From assembly GCF_023517775.1 (NCBI RefSeq), contig NZ_CP082904.1, positions 1,054,001-1,118,000 on the forward strand: DNA of 64,000 nucleotides. The letters run 5' to 3'. Numbering within the stretch: the first letter of the stretch is position 1; each line of letters starts with the position of its first letter. The stretch is from Mixta hanseatica (GTDB lineage Bacteria; Pseudomonadota; Gammaproteobacteria; Enterobacterales; Enterobacteriaceae). Of this stretch, positions 24,919-33,098 are shown piece after piece. The notes below the pieces were generated by a model. It ran no database searches. It saw only the letters and a list, made by a program, of their open reading frames with translations, and was not told where the DNA came from. Position numbers and translations under genes: made by a program.

Positions 24919-25686
24919 ATGCATCGCATTGATACACCCACCGCCCAGCCGGATAAATTCGGCCCGGGTAAAAATGGCTTTACCGGCGGTAATCCGCAAA
25001 CCGGCCAACTCCCTACGGCGCTTGATCAGGATTTCTTTGATGCGCTGCAGGAAGAAATTGCGCGTGTTGTTGAGGGGGCCGGGTTAGAACTGGATAAACA
25101 GGATCATGGTCAGATGTTAATTGCACTTGGCATGTTGTTTGCCGAAAAAGATGCAACAATAACCGCATTATCTGGGCTGGCAACAGCGGCCAACAAGCTC
25201 CCTTATTTCACAGGTAATGATAAGGCAGACGTGACGGATTTAACCGTGATCGGCAGAAGTATTCTCGGTCAAGATACTAAAGATGGCGTTCTCTCATACC
25301 TCGGTTTGGGAGACGCATCTAAGCGAGGCGTTGGGTCAGGCGCTAACCAAATTCCTGACATGTCTTCTTTCTCATCACTTCTGAGCGAAACCGGCTACCA
25401 AAAATTACCAGGCGGGCTAATTATACAGTGGGGGCTAACGGGCGCTAGTAACGCATCAACCGGTATCGCTACAGCAACATTTCCAATAACATTCCCTACC
25501 GCTTGTTTGAATGTGTCCTTGACAGAACAAACAACAGTAACCGGCACAACTCCTCATTCTGGAGTCAATTGCTGGGGATTAAATACTACTTTAACTACTT
25601 CTGGTTTCACTGCTACGTGCGCTGCAAAGCTAAGCAACGCAGCCGCTGCATCTGAGGCTGCTAGATTTATTGCAATAGGATACTGA
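24919..25686 (+). CDS. Tail fibre protein
   Basis: Start 24919 gives a 255-residue protein beginning MHRIDTPTAQPDKFGPGKNGF, the widely shared N terminus of enteric phage tail fibres that docks to the baseplate. Residues 40-80 hold the LDQDFFDALQEEIARVVEGAG motif. The last 130 residues form a receptor-binding tip of different base composition. The fibre is short for the family, with no long collagen-like or repeat shaft, suggesting a compact receptor-binding protein. Host range is probably set here. Confidence 0.88.
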   Translation: MHRIDTPTAQPDKFGPGKNGFTGGNPQTGQLPTALDQDFFDALQEEIARVVEGAGLELDKQDHGQMLIALGMLFAEKDATITALSGLATAANKLPYFTGNDKADVTDLTVIGRSILGQDTKDGVLSYLGLGDASKRGVGSGANQIPDMSSFSSLLSETGYQKLPGGLIIQWGLTGASNASTGIATATFPITFPTACLNVSLTEQTTVTGTTPHSGVNCWGLNTTLTTSGFTATCAAKLSNAAAASEAARFIAIGY

Positions 25687-25693
25687 GGTCAAT

Positions 25694-26113
25694 ATGTCAT
25701 ATTTCTTTTCACCAGACAAAAACGCTTTTTACGACAGTGAATTAAAAAGTGCTTATGATGCTACCAATTCTTGGCCTGAAGATGCAATTGAGGTTAGTGA
25801 CGATATATTTCAGACATATATCGCTGCCCCGCCCGAAGGAAAGGTGAGGGGTAGCATTGAGGGTGAGCCGGGATGGGTTGATGTTCCGCCTCTGACATCT
25901 GAAGAGAACGTAACGGCAGCAGCCAACAAAAAAAGCATTCTGATAAGCGATGCGTCGGCGATTATTGCGCCGCTACAAGACGCCGTTGACTTAGACATGG
26001 CTACAGATAGTGAGAAAGAAAGCCTTGCGGTATGGAAGAAATATCGAGTACTTCTTAATCGCGTTGATACTTCTAGTGCGCCGGAAATTGATTGGCCGAC
26101 ATTGCCATCGTGA
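25694..26113 (+). CDS. Tail fibre assembly protein (Tfa family)
   Basis: A 139-residue chaperone for fibre folding: YFFSPDKNAFYDSELKSAYD at the start, followed by WPEDAIEVSDDIFQTYI. The C-terminal LAVWKKYRVLLNRVDTSSAPEIDWPTLPS is the Tfa signature. It lies eight bases after the fibre gene and closes the tail operon before a terminator. Confidence 0.93.
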   Translation: MSYFFSPDKNAFYDSELKSAYDATNSWPEDAIEVSDDIFQTYIAAPPEGKVRGSIEGEPGWVDVPPLTSEENVTAAANKKSILISDASAIIAPLQDAVDLDMATDSEKESLAVWKKYRVLLNRVDTSSAPEIDWPTLPS

Positions 26114-26121
26114 GTAAACCA

Positions 26122-26146
26122 GAGAGAGCCCGCTAGGGCTTTCTCA
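26122..26146. terminator. Terminator between tail operon and acyltransferase
   Basis: GAGA-AGCCC and GGGCT-TTCTC pair around GCT in a near symmetrical stem. It can stop the tail transcript from the left and lies at the 3' end of the convergent acyltransferase gene. The T tracts on either side are weak, so efficiency is uncertain. Confidence 0.5.
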
Positions 26147-27254
26147 TAAATGGGTACTCTATAAATCTGAATGTGAAAGACGTCAGTAATGAAACCAAGA
26201 GACAGTAGCCTGCCACTAAACTTAATACACCATAGCCCGGCAAAGGAATACCCTTAAGGAAACAAGAGGCAATGCTGTTGAATAAGTATATAATCATCAA
26301 GTGGAATAGATAAATGCCATAGCTTATCTCACCCGCATAAACCAAACCTTTAAGCTTCAAAATCTGCGGCTTGGCTAAGATAATGCTAATGAAAAGCAGG
26401 GTTGTTGTTAATGCTCTAAAGACCCCGTACTTGTCTATCTCATGCGAGAATGAACTCAAAATAATAAAAGCAGACAGCAAATAAAAAACAGGCTTCATCC
26501 AAAATGAAATTTTTTCTGAATTATATCTTTCTAGGAATGCAGCCAAGCCGCCAGAAAGGAAGAATACCCATATATTAAAGTTGTCGGAGGCGCTAAGTGA
26601 AATATAGATGGCTGCGCTTAAAATTATAAAGATTAAAGAGGATTTCTTGGTTGATATAAATGCGGCAATCATAGGGATTGCTATATAGAATTTCCACTCG
26701 TAAGACAGGGTCCATAGGATTGGTGTTATATAGCCTGAATTATAATTACCTATGCTGAATGTTGTACCCATAAAACCAAATGTCAGGAGCTTTGCAGCTG
26801 AGGTGATGGCCTGAGAGTTAACAGAACTAACCCCAGCTACGCTCATACCTATAACAAACACGCAAATGCAGAAAGCAAAATAAAGCGGTGCGAGCCTTTT
26901 TATTCTTGATAAGTAGAAGGCTTGCCAGTCAATTGTTAAGCCATCTTTCAATATTTTCTTGAAAAACAAAAAGCCAGTAATGCAAAAAAATAACTGGACA
27001 CCTAAAGCCCCAAAGTTACCTATATAAAAATAATCAGCTTTGGTTACTTCATTATTTATAAACCCAATATCTCGGAATCTCCAAGAGTGGCTACAAACTA
27101 CTAGAATAGCAGCCAACCCTCTTAATCCATCAATGTAATCGTACCGATGATTAATTTTTGATAAGTGAGGCAGAATGTTTGCTTTATGCAAGAGGCTGCA
27201 ATATATGAATATTGAAAAAAGAATCATCGGAGATATTAGATAAGAGAAATCCAT
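26133..27254 (-). CDS. Acyltransferase 3 family membrane protein (O-antigen acetylase-like)
   Basis: Starting at 27254, the 373-residue product has about ten membrane helices and the acyltransferase-3 signature YIDGLRGLAAILVVCSHSWRF, including the conserved histidine, then RIKRLAPLYFAF and SYEWKFYIAIPM. The family moves acetyl groups to sugars at the inner membrane; Sf6 Oac and OafA are relatives. GC content is well below the phage average, and the gene lies against the att site, where serotype-converting phages carry gtr or oac genes. Modification of host O-antigen or another surface glycan is likely. In-frame starts further upstream (to 27515) lack ribosome binding sites. Confidence 0.87.
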   Translation of the reverse strand: MDFSYLISPMILFSIFIYCSLLHKANILPHLSKINHRYDYIDGLRGLAAILVVCSHSWRFRDIGFINNEVTKADYFYIGNFGALGVQLFFCITGFLFFKKILKDGLTIDWQAFYLSRIKRLAPLYFAFCICVFVIGMSVAGVSSVNSQAITSAAKLLTFGFMGTTFSIGNYNSGYITPILWTLSYEWKFYIAIPMIAAFISTKKSSLIFIILSAAIYISLSASDNFNIWVFFLSGGLAAFLERYNSEKISFWMKPVFYLLSAFIILSSFSHEIDKYGVFRALTTTLLFISIILAKPQILKLKGLVYAGEISYGIYLFHLMIIYLFNSIASCFLKGIPLPGYGVLSLVAGYCLLVSLLTSFTFRFIEYPFMRKP

Positions 27255-27505
27255 TGTATATATCAAAATCCTGTCGTATTGGTGACTGAATCTTAACATT
27301 AAGTAAGATAAAGACAAGTCAACTGTGTGTTTTGAAAAAGCCGGCGGCGATTGAAGGCAAGTCGAACTGAGCCATGCATGTTGAGGGTTGGTAAGGCAAA
27401 GGTTAGTGATACTGGAAAAGGTTATGCTGTAAGCGTTGTCTTCTTGTATCTGCTGGCCTGAAAAATCATACTGCAGCGAAGTTTTCGAAATCTGATGGAC
27501 GAACA
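27255..27505. other. Intergenic region upstream of the acyltransferase
   Basis: This AT-rich stretch should contain the acyltransferase promoter reading leftward. The minus-strand frame stays open across it, but it has no ribosome binding site and its codons do not look like a membrane protein, so I treat it as non-coding. No clear promoter pair was identified. Confidence 0.4.
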
Positions 27506-27682
27506 GTGAACACATTTCTCAAAATTATTATTCGTTTTGCGGGGTTAGTGTCGGCAGTAGTGCTGTTAGCTATGGCGACAGGCAGCATCGCTAACGATGA
27601 CAACACGATTTTGGTCAGCGTGATTGGCGTAGGCTTATGGGTATGGCTCGAAGTTGACGAGAGAAAGAAGAAAAGGGCGTAG
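27506..27682 (+). CDS. Small membrane protein near attachment site, 58 aa
   Basis: A GTG start at 27506 opens a 58-codon frame. The product has two hydrophobic stretches (IIIRFAGLVSAVVLLAMATG and ILVSVIGVGLWVWLEV) and ends with a lysine-rich tail, a neat small-membrane-protein pattern. It lies between the acyltransferase and the att site. ATGGACGAACAGTGA, a tiny leader-like frame, precedes it directly. No family is known to me; superinfection exclusion or a helper role for surface modification would be only guesses. Confidence 0.55.
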   Translation: MNTFLKIIIRFAGLVSAVVLLAMATGSIANDDNTILVSVIGVGLWVWLEVDERKKKRA

Positions 27683-27941
27683 TGGTAAAAAAGCCCCGGC
27701 AACGTGGCAGAGATACGCCGCGCTATTCTGAGCAGGCTACAGGGTCGGTGAGAGGGCAGGCTAGCCTGGATGGGCAACTAATACCAATTTCAGCATAAGA
27801 AAGTCAGCATGCTCACCTGAGACAAATTTGGGACATGCAGGGCTTAGTGACCTTTGCCAGAGCTTTGCATGTTTTCGCATCGTGGGACGTGTGAGCGCGG
27901 CAGAATGCGGTAAGTTACTGTGTTAAAAGGTCATTCTTATA

Positions 27942-27987
27942 ATTCGTAATGCGAAGGTCGTAGGTTCGACTCCTATTATCGGCACCA
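27942..27987 (+). repeat. attR-like site: 3' part of tRNA-Thr(CGT), thrW copy
   Basis: This 46-base block matches the 3' part of enteric thrW from the anticodon stem (ATTCGTAATGCG) through the T arm (GGTTCGACTCC) to the terminal CCA. The preceding bases do not continue the tRNA, so this is a partial copy left by site-specific integration, not a working gene. SfV, Sf6 and P22 relatives use thrW as their attachment site. It marks the right end of the prophage, and the 3' end of an integrase remnant lies 14 bases beyond it. Confidence 0.88.
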
Positions 27988-28001
27988 TTTCAATCAACGC
28001 C

Positions 28002-28500
28002 TTACGCTATATTCACCAGATCAGCAAATCCACCTTGTGTCATTTTTGTGTCATTACTCCCCAAAAACGAGTCGATTTGCATCGCGTGCTGGGTTAGGTG
28101 GCTGGGTGCCAGGTGAGCATAACGCTGTACCATTTCGATGCTTTCCCAACCGCCCATCTCCTGAAGTGCTGAAAGCGGAACCCCCGACTGCACAAGCCAG
28201 CTCGCCCATGTATTGCGAAGGTCATGGAACCGGAAGTTTTCAATCCCTGCTCGCCTTAACGCTGCCCTCCATGCCGTGTTAGCATCAACACGCATCTTCC
28301 TGACAGATTGTGTTCTGGTTCCATCCGGCCGCACCGAAGATTCCGTATGAACGAATACCCAGCGGTTGTGTTTCCCAACCTGATCGCGAAGTATCTTGCA
28401 GGCCGTGTCATTAAGGGCGACCCCAATCGCCCTGCCTGCTTTAGCGTCTTAGATTTCTGGCGTAGCGTTACTCACCTGTCGCGCGATCGGCTGCCTGTTA
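28002..28500 (-). pseudogene. Integrase remnant, P22-type tyrosine recombinase, C-terminal part
   Basis: The open part (28448 down to 28002) encodes the catalytic C terminus: [19 protein letters not shown], then [17 protein letters not shown] (with H-x-x-R) and [14 protein letters not shown] with the nucleophilic tyrosine. In place of the first arginine box the frame meets a TAA (28449-28451), and the sequence beyond is garbled (LTG-RS-RD-stop). The N-terminal half is absent. It sits on the far side of the thrW copy, so it is not the integrase of the prophage to the left but a leftover from a second element at the same site. Confidence 0.85.
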
Positions 28501-28539
28501 ACATTGTATCGAGGCGGTTTGTATACGGGTGCAAATGAT

Positions 28540-28860
28540 TTAAGGCAACGTGCGCAGTACCCGCTGCAGGAAACTGCGCCACGTTTCACCCCAGGGCTCT
28601 GGGGAAAACTGATTTTCCGCCAGTAGCTTCATGTGCGCTATCAGCTCGTTGTCATCTTCTGTTTTCAACATCTCAGTAATTTCGTTTTTTAACCACCGCG
28701 TTGCATTCTCGCCGTTATCACAATAGCTTTGAACGACCTCTTCAATAGTTTCACCGAAAATATCACGATCCTGACCAAAATATGTTTGCGTCAGGGTGAT
28801 AAGAGATGCGTTTTTCCGTTTAAAAGCTTTTATTTTTAGTTTATTCCATAATGTTTGCAT
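28540..28860 (-). CDS. Orphan CDI-type immunity protein (CdiI_2-like)
   Basis: A 106-residue acidic protein. The pattern YFGQDRDIFGETIEEVVQSY in the first half and PEPWGETWRSFLQRVL at the C terminus resembles the CdiI immunity family that protects against CdiA C-terminal toxins. No toxin or cdiA/cdiB gene lies beside it, so it is an orphan, as often found in the decayed tails of CDI loci and in islands. It could still protect against toxins of neighbouring strains. The family match is from memory of the motif and not from a search. Confidence 0.6.
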   Translation of the reverse strand: MQTLWNKLKIKAFKRKNASLITLTQTYFGQDRDIFGETIEEVVQSYCDNGENATRWLKNEITEMLKTEDDNELIAHMKLLAENQFSPEPWGETWRSFLQRVLRTLP

Positions 28861-29166
28861 GTCATTAATTCAGAAATGGATACGATGTTAAAATAAAATA
28901 CGGTTTTTCATTGTATTTTACCCCCTTTAACACTATCCGAACGTGGCTGACAGTCCACCTAATCTGACTGCCCTGGCGAAATCCATAGCCTACTTTTGTC
29001 CCGGCATTCCAGGTGTTCTAGACATCTTCCCGCTGTAGCACATTTAAAGGTTTTAATTTTATTTTCTTTATATACATATCGTTATGTGAAAAATTGACGT
29101 TTTTACGCGATGTGTTGAAGTGGGAGGTAATTTATTCTGAATGGTTATTACCTGGGAGGCAGGTAA
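28861..29166. other. Gene-free remnant DNA
   Basis: Around 300 bases of mixed composition: an AT-rich part on either side of a GC-normal patch (28940-29040) that may be debris from a mobile element. There is an imperfect repeat pair AGGTAAT / ATTACCT at about 29126 and 29148. No open frame, tRNA or terminator could be supported. Confidence 0.4.
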
Positions 29167-29445
29167 ATCAGTAGTGTCTTTGGCTTACTTCACGTAGAAA
29201 GCCTTAGGGCGGCAGGCTTGGCATCTTATAGTATATATATTATGCACGGCATCATACTTAATGCGGTTGTTTCTAATTTTGAATATGAATATCACGCCTT
29301 TGTTCTACTTTCCAGCATTATTAGCATTATTAGCATTATTAGCATTATTAGCATTATTAGCATTATTAGCATTATTAGCATTATTAGCCGCAATCCTCAA
29401 AATATTCACCAGGGTGCGCCAGCGACCGCCTGTACCCTTCTTTAG
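29167..29445 (+). pseudogene. Acyltransferase 3 family remnant (C-terminal end)
   Basis: The open frame after a TAA at 29164 reads LRAAGLASYSIYIMHGIILNAV, which is the family's penultimate helix motif (SYSIYIMH). It is followed by an expanded helix made of SII repeats encoded by a 9-bp tandem array, and then a short hydrophilic tail. Everything upstream of this last portion is missing, so it is a truncated gene. It is a different gene from the prophage acyltransferase on the other strand. Confidence 0.6.
29314..29388 (+). repeat. 9-bp tandem repeat, eight copies of AGCATTATT plus AGC
   Basis: Eight perfect head-to-tail copies of AGCATTATT run from 29314 to 29385, followed by a partial unit. 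The period is a multiple of three, so copy number changes keep the reading frame: one frame encodes SII repeats and another ALL repeats, both hydrophobic. It lies in the acyltransferase remnant's last membrane helix. Perfect copies suggest recent expansion by slippage. Confidence 0.95.
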
Positions 29446-29711
29446 ATCTGCACGGAAAAGTGAGAATCATGGATAGTAAAATATATTCAGATGCTGGACA
29501 TCTACATATATTAAGCAAATGCGTCTGCATAACCTTAGCATATGTACATACAATGCATCTAATGAGGGGCTGCAGCATGAGTTCCCTCCGCTCAGCCCAC
29601 TGAATATCTCCCCTGGCACAACACCGCGCGATATAGCGGCGCATGGTGGTCCGTTTTACCCCATGCGCCCACTATCTTGCCCACGCTAACTATTGCGCAT
29701 GTCGAGCAACG

Positions 29712-31073
29712 TTATGCTAACAGCTTGCGGTGTAACGCTTTGACCGCGCTCTCTGCGAATTCTGCCGGCAGCAGGAAACACAGCGTATGGCTGGAGGCGC
29801 CGTGGCAAATCATACGCACCGGATGCTGTTCCAGTTCAGCAAAAACTTCTTTGCACACTGCCGGGGAATGAGAGAGCGCATTGCCAATCAGCGAAACAAG
29901 CGCCAGCCCGGTCTCGATTTCAACACGGCAGTGCGACGACAACTCGCTAAGCAGCGCGGTATTCAGCGTATCGGCCTCGCCTGACGTTGAACTGGTGGCA
30001 TTGAGGATCAGCGCGATACTCGTTTCTGAGATGGTCACCAGATCGGTCGCCATTTCGTGACGCGACAGAATGCCAAATATTTCCGCTAAAAAGCGGGGCG
30101 TCGGCTGCGCGTTAATGCTGGATAATTTTAACAGTGTCTGCTGGCGGCGCACGGCCAGGGCGCGATAACGCGACGCCTCCGGCACGTCGCGGCAAACCAG
30201 CGTACCGCCCGCGGATGGATTGTTGCTGGCGCCGACAAAAACCGGAATGTTTTTGCGCATTGCAGGCAGCAGCGTGGCCGGATGCAGCACTTTGGCGCCA
30301 AAAGTCGCCATTTCGCTGGCTTCGGAGAACGAGAGGGTATCAATCCGTCTCGCCTCGGCGACGATCCGCGGATCGGTGGTATAGATCCCGGCGACATCGG
30401 TCCAGATATCCACGCGTGAAGCCTGTAGCGCCTCTGCCAGCAGGGAAGCGGTGTAATCACTGCCGCCGCGACCGAGCGTGGTGGTTTGCTCAGCCGTATC
30501 GCTGCCGATAAAGCCCTGGGTTACTACCAACGCCTGTTCAATTCGCGGGCGTAAATGTTTTTCTGACAGCTCCGCGATGGCGCTTATCGCCGGTACTGCG
30601 CAGCCAAACGTATCATCGGTACGAATGACTTTACGGGCATCAAACCATTGCGTCTCCATACCCTGTTCGCGCAAAACTTCCACAAACAGCAGGGAAGACA
30701 TCAGCTCCCCATGACTAACTAACTCATCGCACAGCGAGTCTGAACGGGAATCGACAGCCTTTTCAGCCAGGCGGCCAATATTGTCGAGCAGATGGTCGAT
30801 CGCCTGACTAACGGCTTCCGGCTGTTTCAGACGTGAAATAATGTTGTATTGCAGGGCGCGTAGGGTGTCAATTTTGTCCAGCCGTATGCGGCTTTCCAGA
30901 CCGGAAGCGAGTTCGACTAACAAATTAGTGACGCCTGCGGAAGCAGACAAGACAACCAAACGAACGTTTTTATCAGCAAGGACGAGGGTGGCGCTACGGC
31001 TCATCGCGTCAAAGTTAGCAACACTGGTTCCGCCAAACTTGGCAACGATGATGTGTGGATAAATGCGAGTCAT
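29712..31073 (-). CDS. lysC: Aspartokinase III (lysC-type), probably reduced lysine sensitivity
   Basis: A 453-residue aspartokinase that phosphorylates aspartate, the first step towards lysine, threonine, methionine and 2,4-diaminobutyrate. Kinase motifs KFGGTSVANFDAMSRSA, LVSHGELMSSLLF, TTLGRGGSDYTA and WTDVAGIYTTDPR are intact, and two ACT domains follow. Compared with E. coli LysC, the lysine-binding loop is altered at E. coli positions 318 (M to A), 321 (S to T), 323 (G to R), 338 (S to A), 339 (V to T), 344 (T to I) and 352 (T to I), several being known desensitising sites. No lysine riboswitch was recognised upstream. It diverges from dat-ddc, which needs aspartate semialdehyde. Whether a second, housekeeping lysC exists elsewhere is unknown. 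Confidence 0.93.
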   Translation of the reverse strand: MTRIYPHIIVAKFGGTSVANFDAMSRSATLVLADKNVRLVVLSASAGVTNLLVELASGLESRIRLDKIDTLRALQYNIISRLKQPEAVSQAIDHLLDNIGRLAEKAVDSRSDSLCDELVSHGELMSSLLFVEVLREQGMETQWFDARKVIRTDDTFGCAVPAISAIAELSEKHLRPRIEQALVVTQGFIGSDTAEQTTTLGRGGSDYTASLLAEALQASRVDIWTDVAGIYTTDPRIVAEARRIDTLSFSEASEMATFGAKVLHPATLLPAMRKNIPVFVGASNNPSAGGTLVCRDVPEASRYRALAVRRQQTLLKLSSINAQPTPRFLAEIFGILSRHEMATDLVTISETSIALILNATSSTSGEADTLNTALLSELSSHCRVEIETGLALVSLIGNALSHSPAVCKEVFAELEQHPVRMICHGASSHTLCFLLPAEFAESAVKALHRKLLA

Positions 31074-31695
31074 AACAATCTCATATCAGGGCGCCATACT
31101 CATATGGCATGAAAATTTTCATTCTCGGCATAAGGGAAGCGGACTTCACCTTACGAAATGTCCGCCCGCGAACATTTCTGGGTAAAACTCAGGAGTTTGC
31201 TCCTGCTGTCGATAACCTGTATCGCCACTTACGGGTTAACGGGTTTGATGAGTATTAATGGTTAAATAGCGTTTCCTTTTTTCGTTTGAGGATGCTTAAG
31301 GCGGGCATAGTAAGTGAATAAATCCGCTGAATCGATATTTTTCCTTAACATTTATGATAAGCCAGTGTGAAATATCATTATTTTTTTGGCGTGCTGCTTA
31401 CAGGATTTTCTTTTAATAACATTAATGCAACATAAAAAGCCAGAAATGTTAAAGCATAGCGTTGTATACAATCCAGCCACTCATCGCTTTGCACAAAATT
31501 GGTTACAATTCATGCCGTACAAATCCACTGTGAAATATTTTTTACCTTTGATTTTAAAGCAAATGGCATAAAAACCCACACAAAATATAAGATTGAGTAC
31601 GCGGCAGAAAAAACATATATTAGCCGCGTTTTTTTTACCCCCCTTAAACCTTTATTCAACCCGGTGTTAAAACAACCCCAGGTTGTAGGAGAGAT
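31074..31695. promoter_or_regulatory. Divergent intergenic region between lysC and dat
   Basis: A 620-base gap without a gene between two divergent units. It must contain both promoters. It includes a perfect 10-base palindrome TTGTATACAA at 31462-31471 that could be an operator. The 200 bases upstream of lysC do not show the conserved L-box lysine riboswitch architecture I would expect for an enteric lysC. The 5' end of dat has a GTAGGAGAGAT ribosome binding site. Confidence 0.45.
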
Positions 31696-33081
31696 ATGAT
31701 GACGGATAAAGTCCGTATTGATTCTTTGAGTGCTAATTCATTACCGCAAAGCAATGAGTCCTTTTTAGCCAGACAGGCTGAGTTTGAATCCAACGTCAGA
31801 AGCTATCCACGTAAATTGCCGTTAGCGATCGCTAAAGCGCAGGGCGTCTGGCTAACTGATGTTGAAAATAAACAATATCTTGACTGTCTTGCGGGCGCCG
31901 GCACGCTGGCGCTGGGTCATAATCATCCTGATGTGATTCAGAGCATCCAAAGCGTCATTACCAGTGGCTTACCGTTACATACGCTTGACCTGACTACGCC
32001 ATTAAAAGATGAGTTCTCCGCTTATCTGCTCTCGCTGTTGCCGAATCAGGGCAAAGAATATTGCCTGCAATTCACCGGGCCTTCCGGCGCGGATGCTGTT
32101 GAAGCAGCGCTGAAGCTGGCAAAAAAAGCGACCGGACGTTCCGGCGTGATCAGCTTCTCCGGCGGTTATCACGGCATGACGCATGGCGCGCTTTCCGTAA
32201 CCGGTAACCTGTCGCCGAAAGAAGCGGTTGACGGCATGATGCCGGAAGTACAGTTTATGCCTTATCCGCACCAGTACCGTTGCCCGCTGGGCATCGGCGG
32301 CGAAGCCGGTGTGAAAGCGCTGACCTACTATTTTGAAAACCTGATCAATGACGTTGAAAGCGGCGTGCGTAAACCGGCTGCCGTTATTCTGGAAGCCGTG
32401 CAGGGCGAAGGTGGCGTAAACCCGGCGCCGGTTGAGTGGCTGCAGCGCATCCGTAAAGTGACTCAGGAACACGGCATTCTGCTGATTCTTGACGAAGTGC
32501 AGGCAGGCTTTGCCCGTACCGGCAAGCTGTTCGCCTTCGAACACGCCGGCATCGAACCGGACATCATTGTAATGTCCAAAGCGGTAGGCGGCGGTTTACC
32601 GTTGGCGGTGCTGGGCATTAAAAAACAGTTCGACGCCTGGGCGCCGGGCCATCACACCGGTACGTTCCGCGGCAACCAACTGGCGATGGCTACCGGCCTC
32701 ACCACGCTTAAGATCCTGAAAGAAGAACGCATTGCCGATAAAGTCACTGAACAGGGCGAATGGCTGAAAGGCAAACTGGCTGAAATGCAAAAACGTTTCC
32801 CGGTTATCGGTCACGTACGCGGTCTGGGCTTAATGATTGGTATTGAGATCGTTAAACCGCACGAAGCGCAGGATCATATGGGTTGTTACCCGGCAGACGG
32901 CGAACTCTCTGCGCTGTTGCAGAAAAAATGTTTCGAAGCGGGTCTGATCCTTGAACGCGGCGGCCGTGGCGGTTGCGTACTGCGTCTGCTGCCATCACTG
33001 CTTATCAGCAACGCCGAGCTGGAAATTTTCCTCGATAAGTTTGAAACCGCGCTGCTGAATGCTGGCGTGAAGCCTGTTTAA
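31696..33081 (+). CDS. dat: Diaminobutyrate-2-oxoglutarate transaminase
   Basis: A 461-residue class III aminotransferase that makes L-2,4-diaminobutyrate from aspartate semialdehyde with glutamate as amino donor. PLP-site features are [22 protein letters not shown], the aspartate in [15 protein letters not shown], and the Schiff-base lysine in [15 protein letters not shown]. Both MM codons at the start are possible; the second (31699) is equally well placed. It lies 17 bases before ddc in the same operon, the normal arrangement for the dat-ddc pair in enterics and Acinetobacter. Confidence 0.95.
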   Translation: MMTDKVRIDSLSANSLPQSNESFLARQAEFESNVRSYPRKLPLAIAKAQGVWLTDVENKQYLDCLAGAGTLALGHNHPDVIQSIQSVITSGLPLHTLDLTTPLKDEFSAYLLSLLPNQGKEYCLQFTGPSGADAVEAALKLAKKATGRSGVISFSGGYHGMTHGALSVTGNLSPKEAVDGMMPEVQFMPYPHQYRCPLGIGGEAGVKALTYYFENLINDVESGVRKPAAVILEAVQGEGGVNPAPVEWLQRIRKVTQEHGILLILDEVQAGFARTGKLFAFEHAGIEPDIIVMSKAVGGGLPLAVLGIKKQFDAWAPGHHTGTFRGNQLAMATGLTTLKILKEERIADKVTEQGEWLKGKLAEMQKRFPVIGHVRGLGLMIGIEIVKPHEAQDHMGCYPADGELSALLQKKCFEAGLILERGGRGGCVLRLLPSLLISNAELEIFLDKFETALLNAGVKPV

Positions 33082-33098
33082 TCGGAGCAAATGAACCA

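Larger units (their letters stand above)
1..27987. mobile_element. Prophage, HK97-type head and Mu-type contractile tail (left end outside window)
   Basis: Continuous phage gene order runs from replication through nin-type genes, lysis, packaging, head, contractile tail and fibre to an acyltransferase, and ends at a tRNA-Thr 3' copy. Head genes are of the HK97 family and tail genes follow the Mu order (sheath, tube, gp41-like chaperone, tape measure, gp43 to gp48). This combination, with a surface-polysaccharide modifying gene next to attachment at thrW, is known from SfV- and P27-like phages. Most structural genes overlap by a few bases and look intact, so the particle genes may be functional. 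The immunity region and the prophage's own integrase would lie left of position 1 and cannot be judged here. Confidence 0.93.

Noticed and set aside
26133..27515. Longer acyltransferase starting at 27515
   Set aside because: The extra 87 residues are non-hydrophobic and serine-rich, with no ribosome binding site. They overlap the likely promoter and the start of the small plus-strand gene.
27942..27987. Intact tRNA-Thr gene
   Set aside because: Only the part from the anticodon stem to CCA is present; the acceptor 5' strand and D arm are replaced by unrelated sequence.
28002..28334. Functional integrase of the prophage on its left
   Set aside because: It lies beyond the attachment copy, lacks the N-terminal half and has an in-frame stop with scrambled upstream sequence.
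29314..29388. Direct repeats considered as a CRISPR array
   Set aside because: The 9-bp units are head to tail without spacers and far too short for CRISPR repeats; no cas gene is present in the window.
29384..29644. Minus-strand open frame of 86 codons opposite the repeat and acyltransferase remnant
   Set aside because: No ribosome binding site, unusual cysteine-rich composition and no recognisable domain; it is more likely a chance frame over remnant DNA.
31074..31400. Lysine riboswitch upstream of lysC
   Set aside because: I looked for the conserved five-stem L-box core that precedes lysC in E. coli and did not see it. A covariance search could still find a degenerate one.
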